From: an uncultured Algibacter sp.
GTDB lineage: Bacteria; Bacteroidota; Bacteroidia; Flavobacteriales; Flavobacteriaceae
Length of the DNA stretch: 64,000 bases
Assembly: GCF_947495925.1 (NCBI RefSeq)
Contig: NZ_CANMAU010000007.1
Span: 62,001 to 126,000, forward strand
Reading direction: 5' to 3'
The notes below the pieces were generated by a model that was not told the origin of the DNA, searched no databases, and saw nothing but the letters and a program-made list of their open reading frames with translations. The position numbers and the translations under genes were made by a program. Below are positions 26,234 through 35,083 of this stretch, in pieces; the stretch's first letter is position 1, and each line of letters begins with the position of its first letter.

Positions 26234-26977
26234 TTAAATAGCGTGACCTATTGTATGACCACCTGCTATGTTTATTGTTTCTCCTGTTACAAAATTTGAG
26301 GAAGCTAAGTAATAAGCCCCCTCTGCAATTTCATTTGGTTCACCAATTCTGTTTAACAAGTGTAACCCAGCTAAACTGTCTGCATTTTCAATTCCTATTT
26401 TTTCTTGCAATGGACTTCTGATTATTCCTGGGGCAATTGTATTGACTCTAATATTTTGTTTTCCAAATTCTGCTGCTAATTGTCTCGTTAAAGAATGAAT
26501 AGCACCTTTGCTTGTTAGCGGCGCTGTTGCAGGAAACCCGTCTATAGCGTGCTCTACTAAAACAGTTCCTATATTTATTATAGAACCCTTTTGCCGTTTT
26601 ATCATGTGAGGTATAACGGCTTGAGAAGTAAAATAAGTTCCTTTTAGGTTTACATTCCAATAAAAATCTAAATCTTTTTCTTTAACATCTAAAAAAGGTT
26701 TTGGAGAGAATACCCCCGCGTTATTAATTAAGACATCTATAGAATTAAACTTTTCCAATGCCAAGGAAACAAGTTTTTGACCCGTTTCTCGCTTGCTAAT
26801 ATCTCCAGCTAAGTATGCTGCGTTAGGAGGTGAACCTAATTCCTTATAAGCCTTTTTTAAGTTTTCTTCATTAGAGGAGTTCATCACAATATTACTCTCT
26901 CTCGCTATAAAATACTTTGCAATTTCTTTGCCAATTCCTGTTGATGCGCCAGTTATGATTACGGTTTTGTTTTTCAT
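26234..26977 (-). CDS. SDR family protein with altered active site
   Basis: A 247-residue short-chain dehydrogenase/reductase fold. The cofactor motif TGASTGIGKEIA, the NNAGV motif and the C-terminal PGIIRSPL are normal. The active site is not: the YxxxK tyrosine position is Pro (PLTSK) and the catalytic Ser region reads INIGTV. The Lys is kept. It may bind NAD(P)(H) but use a different mechanism. It overlaps the tautomerase stop by four bases and is followed 7 bases later by the NTF2-like gene. Confidence 0.8.
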   Translation of the reverse strand: MKNKTVIITGASTGIGKEIAKYFIARESNIVMNSSNEENLKKAYKELGSPPNAAYLAGDISKRETGQKLVSLALEKFNSIDVLINNAGVFSPKPFLDVKEKDLDFYWNVNLKGTYFTSQAVIPHMIKRQKGSIINIGTVLVEHAIDGFPATAPLTSKGAIHSLTRQLAAEFGKQNIRVNTIAPGIIRSPLQEKIGIENADSLAGLHLLNRIGEPNEIAEGAYYLASSNFVTGETINIAGGHTIGHAI

Positions 26978-27177
26978 TTCCTTTGGTTTTTAGTTCCTAA
27001 AAATTGTTTTCCTTCCACGCCCCAATTTTCAATAGGGACTTCATCAATAACGACATGAGTGGTTTTTGGGTTCTTGTTAAGGACTTCAACGACTAGTTGT
27101 GTAACACCTTCTATTAATAGTTTTTTTTGTGCTTTCGTTACTTGTTCGTCAGTAACTCTAATGTTAATGTATGGCAT
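26974..27177 (-). CDS. 4-oxalocrotonate tautomerase family protein
   Basis: A 67-residue protein starting MPYINIRVTDEQVTKAQK. After Met removal Pro is the N-terminal residue, the general base of this family. The family length is 60-70 residues. The ending VVIDEVPIENWGVEGKQF is typical. It would move a keto-enol proton in a small carbonyl compound. First gene of the three-gene operon, behind the palindromes at 27245-27272. Confidence 0.85.
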   Translation of the reverse strand: MPYINIRVTDEQVTKAQKKLLIEGVTQLVVEVLNKNPKTTHVVIDEVPIENWGVEGKQFLGTKNQRK

Positions 27178-27244
27178 AATTTTTTATTGAATTAATTATG
27201 AAACAAAGTTGCTGATAACTCAATATTTTAGGAAGGAGGTTTGT

Positions 27245-27272
27245 CACTTCTTTGAAGTGATGTAGATCACAT
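27245..27272. promoter_or_regulatory. Candidate Crp/Fnr-type operator
   Basis: Two overlapping dyads: CACTTC-TTT-GAAGTG (27245-27259) and AGTGA-TGTAGA-TCACA (27256-27271 and one base beyond). The second closely resembles the CRP half-site arrangement TGTGA-N6-TCACA. They lie between a Crp/Fnr-family gene and the tautomerase operon on the same strand, about 70-95 bases before the operon start. Confidence 0.55.
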
Positions 27273-27294
27273 TAAGTGGTATTGAAAAATGAAG

Positions 27295-27858
27295 TTACTG
27301 ATTAAGCCTACTCAGTGTTTCTCTTGAAACACCTAAATAAGCTGCAATCATTTTTTTAGGGACGCGTTGGAAGAGTTTCGGATATTGCTCGAGAAGCAAG
27401 TCGTATTTTTCTTTAGTTGAATTTTTCAATAATGATAAAATCCTATTTTGAAGTGCAATACGACCTATTTTACTTTTTTTTGCCCAAAAGCGTTCCATTT
27501 TGTGCATTTGTGAGGTAAGTTTATCTCTGTTTTCAAATGAGATGTATAGTAATTCACTATCTTCTATACAATCGATAAAAGTTTTTGACTTGGTTTGTTT
27601 AACAAAAGACTCGTAATCTGTAATCCACCAGTTTTCCATGCCAAATTGAAGGATATGTTCTTTTCCTGTATGGTCAATAAAGTAACTTTTTAAACAACCT
27701 TTTACTATCCAATATTCTTTATTAACGATGTCTCCTTCTTGAACAATATATTGATGTTTTCGTTTTTTGATGTGTTCAAAATGACTCAAAACAAAATTAA
27801 ATTCCTCATCTGTAAGGCTAATGATTTCCTCTATATGTTGGCGTAATGGATGCGTCAT
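27295..27858 (-). CDS. Crp/Fnr family transcriptional regulator
   Basis: A 187-residue protein. Residues 15-125 are a cyclic-nucleotide-binding-like barrel (HQYIVQEGDIVNKEYWIVKG, FGMENWWITDYESF) without the Arg/Ser phosphate pocket of true cAMP binders. The C-terminal helix-turn-helix is MIAAYLGVSRETLSRLNQ, which ends the protein. It is probably the regulator of the tautomerase-SDR-NTF2 operon 118 bases downstream on the same strand. Confidence 0.85.
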   Translation of the reverse strand: MTHPLRQHIEEIISLTDEEFNFVLSHFEHIKKRKHQYIVQEGDIVNKEYWIVKGCLKSYFIDHTGKEHILQFGMENWWITDYESFVKQTKSKTFIDCIEDSELLYISFENRDKLTSQMHKMERFWAKKSKIGRIALQNRILSLLKNSTKEKYDLLLEQYPKLFQRVPKKMIAAYLGVSRETLSRLNQ

Positions 27859-27957
27859 CTTGGATGTAAAACATTTTAAGACTAAAACAACAAGTTCAGT
27901 CGCATTAAAGCCCTTAGTCGAACGAATTTAATTCATTTTTATGTTAATATCAAGCAT

Positions 27958-27993
27958 AAAAAAAGCAGTAACCTAAAAACGGTTACTGCTTTT
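27958..27993 (-). terminator. Terminator of dnaN
   Basis: Perfect 13-base arms (AAAAGCAGTAACC and its complement) around a short loop, followed on the minus strand by TTTTTTT, 36 bases after the dnaN stop codon. Confidence 0.85.
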
Positions 27994-28029
27994 ATATTAT
28001 CAGATTCCTTTGTTTAAAGTCATGTGAGT

Positions 28030-29148
28030 CTAGCTGTTTAGCATCACAGGCATAACAAGCATGGTTACTTGTTCGCCTTCATCTAAGCCATCAATGGGTG
28101 TTAAAATACCAGCTCTATTTGGCATACTCATTTCAAGCTGTACATCATCAGAACTTAAATTGTTTAGCATTTCGGTTAAAAAACGCGAGTTAAAACCAAT
28201 TTGCATGTCGTCACCTTGGTAATCACAAGTTAAACGCTCCTCTGCCTTGTTGCTGTAATCTACATCTTCAGCAGATATATTAAGTTCGGCACCAGCAATT
28301 TTTAAGCGTATTTGATGCGTGGTTTTGTTAGAGAATATACTAACTCGACGCACAGAATTTAAAAACTGATTTCTGCTAATCACTAATTTATTAGGATTTT
28401 CCTTTGGTATTACAGCCTCGTAATTGGGGTATTTACCATCAATTAATCGACAAATTAATACAGAATTTTCAAAAGTAAATTTTGCGTTACTCTCGTTATA
28501 TTCAATTGTTACGTCATCCTCACTAGCAGCCAAAATCCCCTTTAAAAGATTCAAAGGTTTTTTGGGCATGATAAACTCAGCCACTTGATTAGCTTTAACA
28601 TCCTCCCGTGTGTATTTTACTAATTTATGAGCATCAGTAGCTACAAAGGTTAGTCCTTCTGTCGAGAACTGAAAAAAGACACCGCTCATTACAGGTCGTA
28701 AATCATCATTACCAGCTGCAAAAATAGTTTTACTTATGGCGGTTGCTAGAATGTCTCCTGTCACTATGGTCTTACTTGGGTCTTCCAGTGCTACAGCTTT
28801 TGGGAACTCATTTCCATCAGCATAGGCTAAAGCATATTTACCATGATTTGAACTAATTTCAACAGTATTATTATCTTCTATAACAAAGGTTAAAGGTTGT
28901 TCTGGAAATGTTTTTAAAGTATCTAATAGTAATCGTGCAGGAATGGCAACACTACCTTCGCTATCACTTTCAACATCTAAAGTAGAAGCCATTGTAGTTT
29001 CTAAATCACTTGCCGAAACAGTAAGTTTAGTGTGGTCTAATTCAAATAAGAAGTTATCTAAAATAGGAAGGGTATTCGAACTATTAATTACACCACCTAA
29101 AACCTGTAATTGTTTTAATAAATACGTACTTGATACTATAAATTTCAT
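28030..29148 (-). CDS. dnaN: DNA polymerase III subunit beta (sliding clamp)
   Basis: A 372-residue protein with the three clamp domains, each recognisable: the start MKFIVSSTYLLKQLQVLGGV with TLPILDNFLFEL, the middle with RPVMSGVFFQFSTEGLTFVA, and the last with RLIDGKYPNYEAVIPKENPN. The C-terminus MLVMPVML is the usual clamp ending. It forms the ring that holds the replicative polymerase on DNA. It is transcribed alone here, with its own promoter and terminator; dnaA is not next to it. Confidence 0.97.
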   Translation of the reverse strand: MKFIVSSTYLLKQLQVLGGVINSSNTLPILDNFLFELDHTKLTVSASDLETTMASTLDVESDSEGSVAIPARLLLDTLKTFPEQPLTFVIEDNNTVEISSNHGKYALAYADGNEFPKAVALEDPSKTIVTGDILATAISKTIFAAGNDDLRPVMSGVFFQFSTEGLTFVATDAHKLVKYTREDVKANQVAEFIMPKKPLNLLKGILAASEDDVTIEYNESNAKFTFENSVLICRLIDGKYPNYEAVIPKENPNKLVISRNQFLNSVRRVSIFSNKTTHQIRLKIAGAELNISAEDVDYSNKAEERLTCDYQGDDMQIGFNSRFLTEMLNNLSSDDVQLEMSMPNRAGILTPIDGLDEGEQVTMLVMPVMLNS

Positions 29149-29241
29149 GCGTTGGAATATGTTTTTTAAAAAGTTAACTGTTCATTAAGGATGAAATGTT
29201 TCAGCCTATTAACTTCGTTAAAGTAGCCTTTCTGTTACTTA

Positions 29242-29277
29242 CAAATATATTCTAAAGAGTCCGTTTTCGGAAACAAA
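29242..29277 (-). promoter_or_regulatory. dnaN promoter
   Basis: The minus strand has TTTG (29277-29274), 24 bases, then TATATTTG (29249-29242), close to the Bacteroidota pattern TTG-N17-23-TAnnTTTG. The leader to the dnaN ATG would be about 85 bases. Confidence 0.6.
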
Positions 29278-29288
29278 CTTATTAACAT

Positions 29289-30956
29289 TTAAGCCGTGTA
29301 TTTTTTCTTTCTCAGGTAGTTAAATATAAAACCAAAAATACTTAGTAATACTAGTGGCAATAGTATGTTAGTGAGTTGCCACTTGGTTTTATTGACAGCT
29401 ATTTTTCGCTGATTTAAGAAGGCAACCGCAATTTCTTTTGATCGAATGTTTATAAGTCCATTATCATCTAATAAGTAATTAACAGCATTAAGCAAAAATT
29501 CCTTGTTTCCGTAAGTTTGCCCCGTCCATTTATCAAAACCTAATTCTTGAGGAGCGTTTCTCAGCACATCATTTTTAATTAAATCACCATCTGCGATAAT
29601 AATCATTTTAGTAGGATTGCTTATATCCTTTGCCTTTTCTAAATAAAATGGCTTGACGCGGTTGCTGTAAACGGAATTAAACTCACCTTCAAGGAGTACA
29701 GCAAGAGTTTGATTGCCTTTATTAAACAGTTTAGGATCTTCCTCCTTAGTAACAGCATCTAAGCTTACTTCTCGGGGTGTACCTTCTAATTTGGTTAAAG
29801 GTGCGGACTCTAATAAAACTGTTTTTTTAATATTGTTTTTAAGTGTATCAATTTGATTGGCGAAATCAAACTTCACAAGGTTTAAATTATTAACTATAGG
29901 ATGATTGCTACTTGATCCAGCTAAGGGCGAATAGGTCCATCGTAAATGCTGAAATTGAGATTGACTGCCTTCTCCCATGGCTAAAGTAATGGGGGCAGAG
30001 TATAAGGTGCTAACCATAACCGGGTTAACACGTACACCATATTTAAAAAAGAAATCGGTAAGGTTTAGATCTCTAGGAATGGCAACGTTAAGTCCTCTGT
30101 CGTTGTATAAGCTATCTTTTTCTATGGCCACAGCATCAATAAGCCATAAGCTTTTACCGCCATTCATGGTGTATTGATCTAAAACTAGTTTTTCTGATTC
30201 GCTAAAGGATTCGGTAGGTTTAGCAGAAATAATTAAATCAAATTTAGAAATGGCCTCTAGAGTCTGTTTTGGGCTGCTAGAAACGCTATCTAGCGTAAAC
30301 GGAGCGATAAAATAGTAATCTCCTAACTGTTTAACAAAATCAGCAATATATTTATCTTCCAGTTGGGCATTACCTTTTAAAATGGCAATCTTTCTTCGTT
30401 TAGGTTTTATGAGTTTGCTAAAACCATCAGCGAAAGCGTATTCCAAATGCTGTACAGAGTTACTAACCAATTCTTGCTGTGAAGCTCCTATCTTATTTTT
30501 AACCAGCGGTATAATTACCGTTTGGTCATTATAACTTGCTAAAGCCCAAGGGAAAATCATAGCTTTTGAAGATTTACCACTTTCAGTAACACTTAATTGC
30601 ATGGGTTTTAATCCGCGCTGTGTAAGCTGTTGGATGTTACGTTCGCGTGTGGCGTCCTCTTCAATAGGGTTAATAAAATTGAATACAATGTTTTTATTTT
30701 CGGCGGCGAACTCTTCTAAGAGCTGCCTTGTTTCATTTTGTAAACGTCTAAACTCCGAAGGGAAATGTTCGCCTTCCAAAAAAACATCCACCAAAATGGG
30801 CGATTCTAACTCTTTTATAATGTCGACAGCAGATTCACTTAGTGTATAACGTTTATCTGCAGTTAAATCAAAGCGTTGATAGAAGTTACTGCTCACAAAG
30901 TTTATGGCAATAAGTCCAACTATCAATAATAGAATATGTTTTATACGATTATTCAA
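29289..30956 (-). CDS. gldG: Gliding-motility ABC transporter auxiliary protein GldG
   Basis: A 555-residue protein anchored by a membrane span near each end (ILLLIVGLIAINFVSS at 8-25; NILLPLVLLSIFGFIF at about 528-544). Between them lies the periplasmic GldG/ABC-type auxiliary domain, recognisable from RFDLTADKRYTLSESAVDI, PILVDVFLEGEHFP and LWLIDAVAIEKD. GldA, GldF and GldG form the ABC transporter linked to gliding and secretion. Its start overlaps the stop of the 161-residue gene by eight bases. gldF lies just beyond that gene, so the usual gldF-gldG pair is split here. Confidence 0.92.
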   Translation of the reverse strand: MNNRIKHILLLIVGLIAINFVSSNFYQRFDLTADKRYTLSESAVDIIKELESPILVDVFLEGEHFPSEFRRLQNETRQLLEEFAAENKNIVFNFINPIEEDATRERNIQQLTQRGLKPMQLSVTESGKSSKAMIFPWALASYNDQTVIIPLVKNKIGASQQELVSNSVQHLEYAFADGFSKLIKPKRRKIAILKGNAQLEDKYIADFVKQLGDYYFIAPFTLDSVSSSPKQTLEAISKFDLIISAKPTESFSESEKLVLDQYTMNGGKSLWLIDAVAIEKDSLYNDRGLNVAIPRDLNLTDFFFKYGVRVNPVMVSTLYSAPITLAMGEGSQSQFQHLRWTYSPLAGSSSNHPIVNNLNLVKFDFANQIDTLKNNIKKTVLLESAPLTKLEGTPREVSLDAVTKEEDPKLFNKGNQTLAVLLEGEFNSVYSNRVKPFYLEKAKDISNPTKMIIIADGDLIKNDVLRNAPQELGFDKWTGQTYGNKEFLLNAVNYLLDDNGLINIRSKEIAVAFLNQRKIAVNKTKWQLTNILLPLVLLSIFGFIFNYLRKKKYTA

Positions 30957-31434
30957 AAGTTTTTTCTAATTGATAAGTTCTTAAAGCGATTACGGTATTG
31001 TTTTTAAATTCCAATTCAATACACTCTTGCATATTATTTAATGCCCCAGGTTTAAAGCCTAAATTATAATTCCATTTGTCTGGCGAATTCGCTTTAAGGC
31101 TATCATCCCAACCAAACCATTCGGCTTCGCCTAAAAGGGGTTTAACCTCTTCTTTTTGCTTCCCTATAAACACGCTATCATTAACAATAGAATTCAACAT
31201 TTCAAAACGTAATTCGGGATTCTCTATCCAGGCTTCACTTTTAAAGTATTTTTCATGATGATAGCTGCTAAATATATTTATCATGGGGTATACCACATAA
31301 AAATAGGCAATTGGGGTGAGTGCTAAACTAACCAATAGGGTTAACCATTTGCGCTTATCAATGGTTTTAACAAATAACCAAACTAGTATAAAAACAATAC
31401 TAATTAAAACGATAAAGGTTGGTGTTAAAATCAT
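30949..31434 (-). CDS. Membrane-anchored protein of unknown function between gldF and gldG
   Basis: A 161-residue protein with two N-terminal membrane spans (TFIVLISIVFILVWLFV and WLTLLVSLALTPIAYFYVV), then a soluble part. The pattern SVFIGKQKEEVKPLLGEAEW followed by YNLGFKPG is like the small BamE/SmpA-type fold, where a helix pair precedes a sheet; that is a guess from spacing. It overlaps gldF by four bases and gldG by eight, so it is co-translated with both and could be an added part of the Gld transporter. No family name is certain. Confidence 0.75.
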   Translation of the reverse strand: MILTPTFIVLISIVFILVWLFVKTIDKRKWLTLLVSLALTPIAYFYVVYPMINIFSSYHHEKYFKSEAWIENPELRFEMLNSIVNDSVFIGKQKEEVKPLLGEAEWFGWDDSLKANSPDKWNYNLGFKPGALNNMQECIELEFKNNTVIALRTYQLEKTFE

Positions 31435-32150
31435 TTGTTTGCGGTAGTCAAATTTAATTTAGTAAGCATTAAAAAGAAAACGGTTACCGATAAAAAGTAG
31501 ATCACATCTCGAGTATCTAAAACACCACGACCCATACTTTTAAAGTGCGCACTCATGCCTAATTGTTCTATAAAATTACTTGAAGTAAAGTCTGCAACAC
31601 CCTCAAAACCAATATAAAAGAGGAAGCATATAAAAACAGCAATGATAAAAGCAACAATCTGATTATCAGATAAGGTAGAAGCAAATACACCAATAGCCGT
31701 ATAGGCCGCTATTAAAAAAAGCAGTCCAAAATAGGAGCCGGTTGTACTTGCCATATCTAAATTACCCACAGGATTTCCTAATTGATAAACGGTGTATACA
31801 TAAAGTAAGGTAGGTATAAGGGCAATTAGTATTAATATAAAAGCCCCAAAGTATTTACCTAAAACAATTTTAAAATGTGAAATAGGTTTGGTTAATAGTA
31901 ATTCTAAAGTGCCTTGTTTTTTCTCATCAGAAAAACTGCGCATGGTTACTGCAGGAATTAAAAAAATAAGAATCCATGGCGCTAATAAAAAGAAGGGCGA
32001 TAAATCGGCAAAGCCGTAATCTAAAATATTGAATTCGCCCTTAAAAAGCCATAAGAATAGCCCATTTAAAACTAAAAAAATCCCAATAACTAAATAGCCT
32101 ATTGGAGATGCAAAAAACGAATTTATTTCTTTTCTTAAAATGGCAAGCAT
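31431..32150 (-). CDS. gldF: Gliding-motility ABC transporter permease GldF
   Basis: A 239-residue permease with six membrane spans. The start MLAILRKEINSFFASPIGYLV and the segment TMRSFSDEKKQGTLELLLTKP are hallmarks of GldF and the related ABC-2 permeases. It forms the inner-membrane channel of the GldAFG transporter; the ATPase gene gldA is not in this window. First gene of the operon gldF - orf161 - gldG. Confidence 0.93.
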   Translation of the reverse strand: MLAILRKEINSFFASPIGYLVIGIFLVLNGLFLWLFKGEFNILDYGFADLSPFFLLAPWILIFLIPAVTMRSFSDEKKQGTLELLLTKPISHFKIVLGKYFGAFILILIALIPTLLYVYTVYQLGNPVGNLDMASTTGSYFGLLFLIAAYTAIGVFASTLSDNQIVAFIIAVFICFLFYIGFEGVADFTSSNFIEQLGMSAHFKSMGRGVLDTRDVIYFLSVTVFFLMLTKLNLTTANK

Positions 32151-32201
32151 TTAGTTGTTCTTTCTGTTTGGGCTAAGGTAAAATTTTTATCCTTATTATT
32201 T

Positions 32202-32747
32202 TTATAAAGATGCATGGATGGTATTAAAATTTTCAACTTTAATTTGGCCTTTGGTTGCAATCATGTTCTGCCACACCCAATTATAATGGTCAATAACTTG
32301 TTTTGCGCTTAAATTTGGTCGTTCACCAGTGGTATGTCCATCTTTTACAACCGTAATATTAAAATCTTTGCCTAAAGCAGACTGTATGGTTGCTTCCACA
32401 CAAAAATCGGTGGCGCAGCCTGTAATGTATAATTCGTCAATCTCCAAAGCGTTCAATGTAAGCAGTAGCTCAGAATTATAAAATACATCATTTGCGTACT
32501 TATCTATAAAAACATCATCAGCTTTAGTATGCAAATCATCAAGTATTTCCCAGGGTTCTGTTTTCGGTAAAAATTCATGGTCTCTAGTTCCGTCGTGCTG
32601 AATAAAAATAACAGGATGTTTTAGAGCTCTAAATGTGTTTGCTAAGGAGTTGATTCCTTCTACTATAGCTGCGGTATTAAAACGTGGCGTTTTAGCTGTA
32701 AACGACCCTTTTTGCATATCAATAACAAGAAGCGCTTTTTTAGTCAT
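32202..32747 (-). CDS. Isochorismatase-family cysteine hydrolase
   Basis: A 181-residue protein with the catalytic triad of the family: Asp in ALLVIDMQKGSF, a Lys in the FIDKYANDVF strand, and the nucleophile Cys in ITGCATDFCVEAT. The order and spacing match nicotinamidase/isochorismatase-type amidases acting on small amides. It lies 6 bases after the monooxygenase-like gene, so the two are co-transcribed with the SAM hydroxide adenosyltransferase upstream. The substrate is unknown. Confidence 0.85.
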   Translation of the reverse strand: MTKKALLVIDMQKGSFTAKTPRFNTAAIVEGINSLANTFRALKHPVIFIQHDGTRDHEFLPKTEPWEILDDLHTKADDVFIDKYANDVFYNSELLLTLNALEIDELYITGCATDFCVEATIQSALGKDFNITVVKDGHTTGERPNLSAKQVIDHYNWVWQNMIATKGQIKVENFNTIHASL

Positions 32748-32753
32748 TAGCCA

Positions 32754-33050
32754 TTATTTTAAAGATTCTAAAGTATCTACACTCCACGCTTCAGGAGGTC
32801 TGTTAAAAAGCGGTTTGGTTTTAGCCCAAACGCTTTTAAACAAATCAGAATGCCTGTATGCTTCTAAATGTTCTTCAGAATGCCAATAGCTATAGGTAAA
32901 AAATAGAGTAGGGTTGGTTTTATCGCGGTATAGTTCTAAAAACTGGCAGCCCTCAAAAGCTCTAATTTTATGTTTATTGGCATCAAAATGGGCTAAAAAA
33001 GTGTCAATATGTTCTTCATGAAAACCCATTTTCACGATTCTAACAAACAT
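32754..33050 (-). CDS. Antibiotic-biosynthesis-monooxygenase (ABM)-like protein
   Basis: A 98-residue dimeric ferredoxin-like domain. The pattern MFVRIVKMGFHEEHIDTFLA, then FEGCQFLELYRD, then FFTYSYWHSEEHLEAYRHS is that of the ABM family of small oxygenases and quinol monooxygenases. I start at the ATG ending at 33050; the longer open frame would overlap the preceding gene and adds no fold. It lies 16 bases after the SAM hydroxide adenosyltransferase gene. Function beyond the fold is open. Confidence 0.8.
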   Translation of the reverse strand: MFVRIVKMGFHEEHIDTFLAHFDANKHKIRAFEGCQFLELYRDKTNPTLFFTYSYWHSEEHLEAYRHSDLFKSVWAKTKPLFNRPPEAWSVDTLESLK

Positions 33051-33066
33051 TTCGGGAGAAGTGGTT

Positions 33067-33963
33067 TTATTCAAAGTCAGATACTTTATGTACATTACTA
33101 GGCACTTCAATACCCTGAGGCATCACAGGTTTAGGAATAAATTTAATGCTCACTGCATCCATAACTCCAAGCCCCAAAAGGGTAGAGGCACTACCCACGG
33201 TAGCACTATTGCTTTTATAAACGGCAATTTCTAAAAAATTTCCGGAGTTAAAAACGACCAGCTTTCTACCCTCGTCGTTTCGTTTACTTTCAGGTATATC
33301 GAAGTTTACAATATCACTATATTTTTCATGTATTTTCTTGAACGTATAGTTACGTGCCGATATCTCAAAAGGACGCCCTTTTTGAATGGTTTCAAAAAAG
33401 CTCTGTTTAATGTTGGTCACTACATTACCATAGTTATCAATATAAATTACGCTACCAATAATTTGGGTTTTATCCTCATTAACATAAGGCGCAATATTCT
33501 TGATAGGTTTAATTTCTGTAATATTCTTTCCAATAACTTCTAGAGTGCCTCCGCGCGCAATATGGCAAGCTACTTTTACAAATACATCCAAAACCGGGAA
33601 ACTGGTTTGAATTTTATCATGTATATTAATTTCAACAATTTTCTCTGGTGCAATTTCAGAGCAAATCATACTCATTATCCCATTATTGGCGCAAATAAAA
33701 TAATGATCGTCTAGCTTTATAGCAATATGTTTATTCTCAGGATTTATCTCTGCATCAATGCCAATAATATGTATAGTCCCTTTAGGAAAACTATTATAGG
33801 CATTCTGGATAATGTAAGCGGCTTCAGGAATATTAAATGGTGATACAGAATGAGAGATATCAACAATTTTAACATCTGGAAGTTCACTGTAAATAGCGCC
33901 TTTTGTAGCACCAGCAAAGTGGTCTTTCTCCCCAAAATCTGTTGTTAAAGTTATGATTGCCAT
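33067..33963 (-). CDS. SAM hydroxide adenosyltransferase (DUF62/SAM hydrolase family)
   Basis: A 298-residue protein of the fluorinase/SAM hydroxide adenosyltransferase family, which splits S-adenosylmethionine with water to adenosine and methionine. The start MAIITLTTDFGEKDHFAG and the motifs VDISHSVSPFNIPEAAYI, ANNGIMSMI and IYIDNYGNVVTNI are family hallmarks. I use the ATG ending at 33963; a TTG two codons earlier is less likely. It is divergent from phoH, with 157 bases between, and heads an operon with the ABM and isochorismatase genes. Confidence 0.88.
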   Translation of the reverse strand: MAIITLTTDFGEKDHFAGATKGAIYSELPDVKIVDISHSVSPFNIPEAAYIIQNAYNSFPKGTIHIIGIDAEINPENKHIAIKLDDHYFICANNGIMSMICSEIAPEKIVEINIHDKIQTSFPVLDVFVKVACHIARGGTLEVIGKNITEIKPIKNIAPYVNEDKTQIIGSVIYIDNYGNVVTNIKQSFFETIQKGRPFEISARNYTFKKIHEKYSDIVNFDIPESKRNDEGRKLVVFNSGNFLEIAVYKSNSATVGSASTLLGLGVMDAVSIKFIPKPVMPQGIEVPSNVHKVSDFE

Positions 33964-34120
33964 GGGCAAAATTGTTGATATGTTTTTAAGGTTTGGTCAT
34001 CCAATTTTACGTATTTTTGAGAATCACCGGATGTGATACAAAACTAATTAAATCATTTGGTCTGACGAAGTTTAAATTTTAATTAAATCAGATGACAACC
34101 CTAAAACAAAACAAAAGCCT

Positions 34121-35074
34121 TTGAACGAACTTGTACTCGAACTTGAAGAAATCTCTCCAAAAGAGTTTTTTGGAGCCCAAAACACAAATATTGAACTTCT
34201 TAAAAAATACTTCCCTAAACTCAAAATTGTAGCCCGCGGAAATAAAATTAAAGCCTTTGGCGATGAAGAGTTGCTGGAGGAATTCGATAGGCGTATTACC
34301 ATGCTGCTCAAGCATTTTGGCAAGTATAACAAGTTAGACGAGAATGTTATTGAGCGTGTACTTACCAGCCAGAGTAGCGACGATTATACCACCTCGAAAG
34401 CAAGTGGCGAGGTTATTGTACACGGTGTGGGCGGTAAACTTATAAAAGCACAAACAGCCAACCAACGTAAAATGGTGGAGCTTATGCGTAAAAACGATAT
34501 GGTTTTTGCCATTGGTCCGGCAGGAACAGGAAAAACCTATACGGGTGTTGCTTTAGCCGTTCAGGCCTTAAAAAATAAGGAAGTTAAGCGCATTATATTA
34601 ACACGTCCGGCCGTAGAAGCTGGCGAAAACTTAGGGTTTTTACCAGGGGATTTAAAAGAAAAACTCGATCCCTACATGCAACCTCTTTATGATGCATTGC
34701 GCGATATGATAGCACCAGAAAAACTGGCTAGTTATATTGAGAAGGGTACCATACAAATTGCACCATTGGCATTTATGCGTGGGCGTACCTTGGATAACGC
34801 TTTTGTAATTCTCGACGAAGGTCAAAACACCACACACGCCCAAATGAAAATGTTTTTAACCCGTATGGGTAAAAACGCTAAGTTTTTATTAACTGGCGAT
34901 CCGGGTCAAATCGATTTACCACGTCGTACCATTTCTGGACTAAAAGAAGCCTTACTTATTTTAAAGAATGTTGAGGGTGTGGGCATGATATTTTTAGACG
35001 ATAAAGATGTGATACGCCACAAACTGGTTAAAAAGGTCATTGCCGCTTACAAAAGCATCGAAAATATCGATTAA
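34121..35074 (+). CDS. phoH: PhoH family ATPase
   Basis: A 317-residue cytoplasmic ATPase, with a KH-like N-terminal part (KLKIVARGNKIKAFGDEE) and an ATPase domain: Walker A GPAGTGKTYT, ILTRPAVEAGENLGFLPGD, Walker B FVILDEGQN and LTGDPGQIDLP. PhoH proteins are linked to RNA processing. The start is a TTG (34121): the only upstream ATG (34092) is out of frame and hits a stop after ten codons, and the N-terminal sequence NELVLELEEISPKEFFGA matches the family from this point. Confidence 0.9.
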   Translation: MNELVLELEEISPKEFFGAQNTNIELLKKYFPKLKIVARGNKIKAFGDEELLEEFDRRITMLLKHFGKYNKLDENVIERVLTSQSSDDYTTSKASGEVIVHGVGGKLIKAQTANQRKMVELMRKNDMVFAIGPAGTGKTYTGVALAVQALKNKEVKRIILTRPAVEAGENLGFLPGDLKEKLDPYMQPLYDALRDMIAPEKLASYIEKGTIQIAPLAFMRGRTLDNAFVILDEGQNTTHAQMKMFLTRMGKNAKFLLTGDPGQIDLPRRTISGLKEALLILKNVEGVGMIFLDDKDVIRHKLVKKVIAAYKSIENID

Positions 35075-35083
35075 TTTTTTTTG

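Noticed and set aside
34072-34332. Minus-strand frames overlapping the phoH start
   Set aside because: They mirror the conserved PhoH N-terminus, have no homologous look and are explained as shadows of a real gene.
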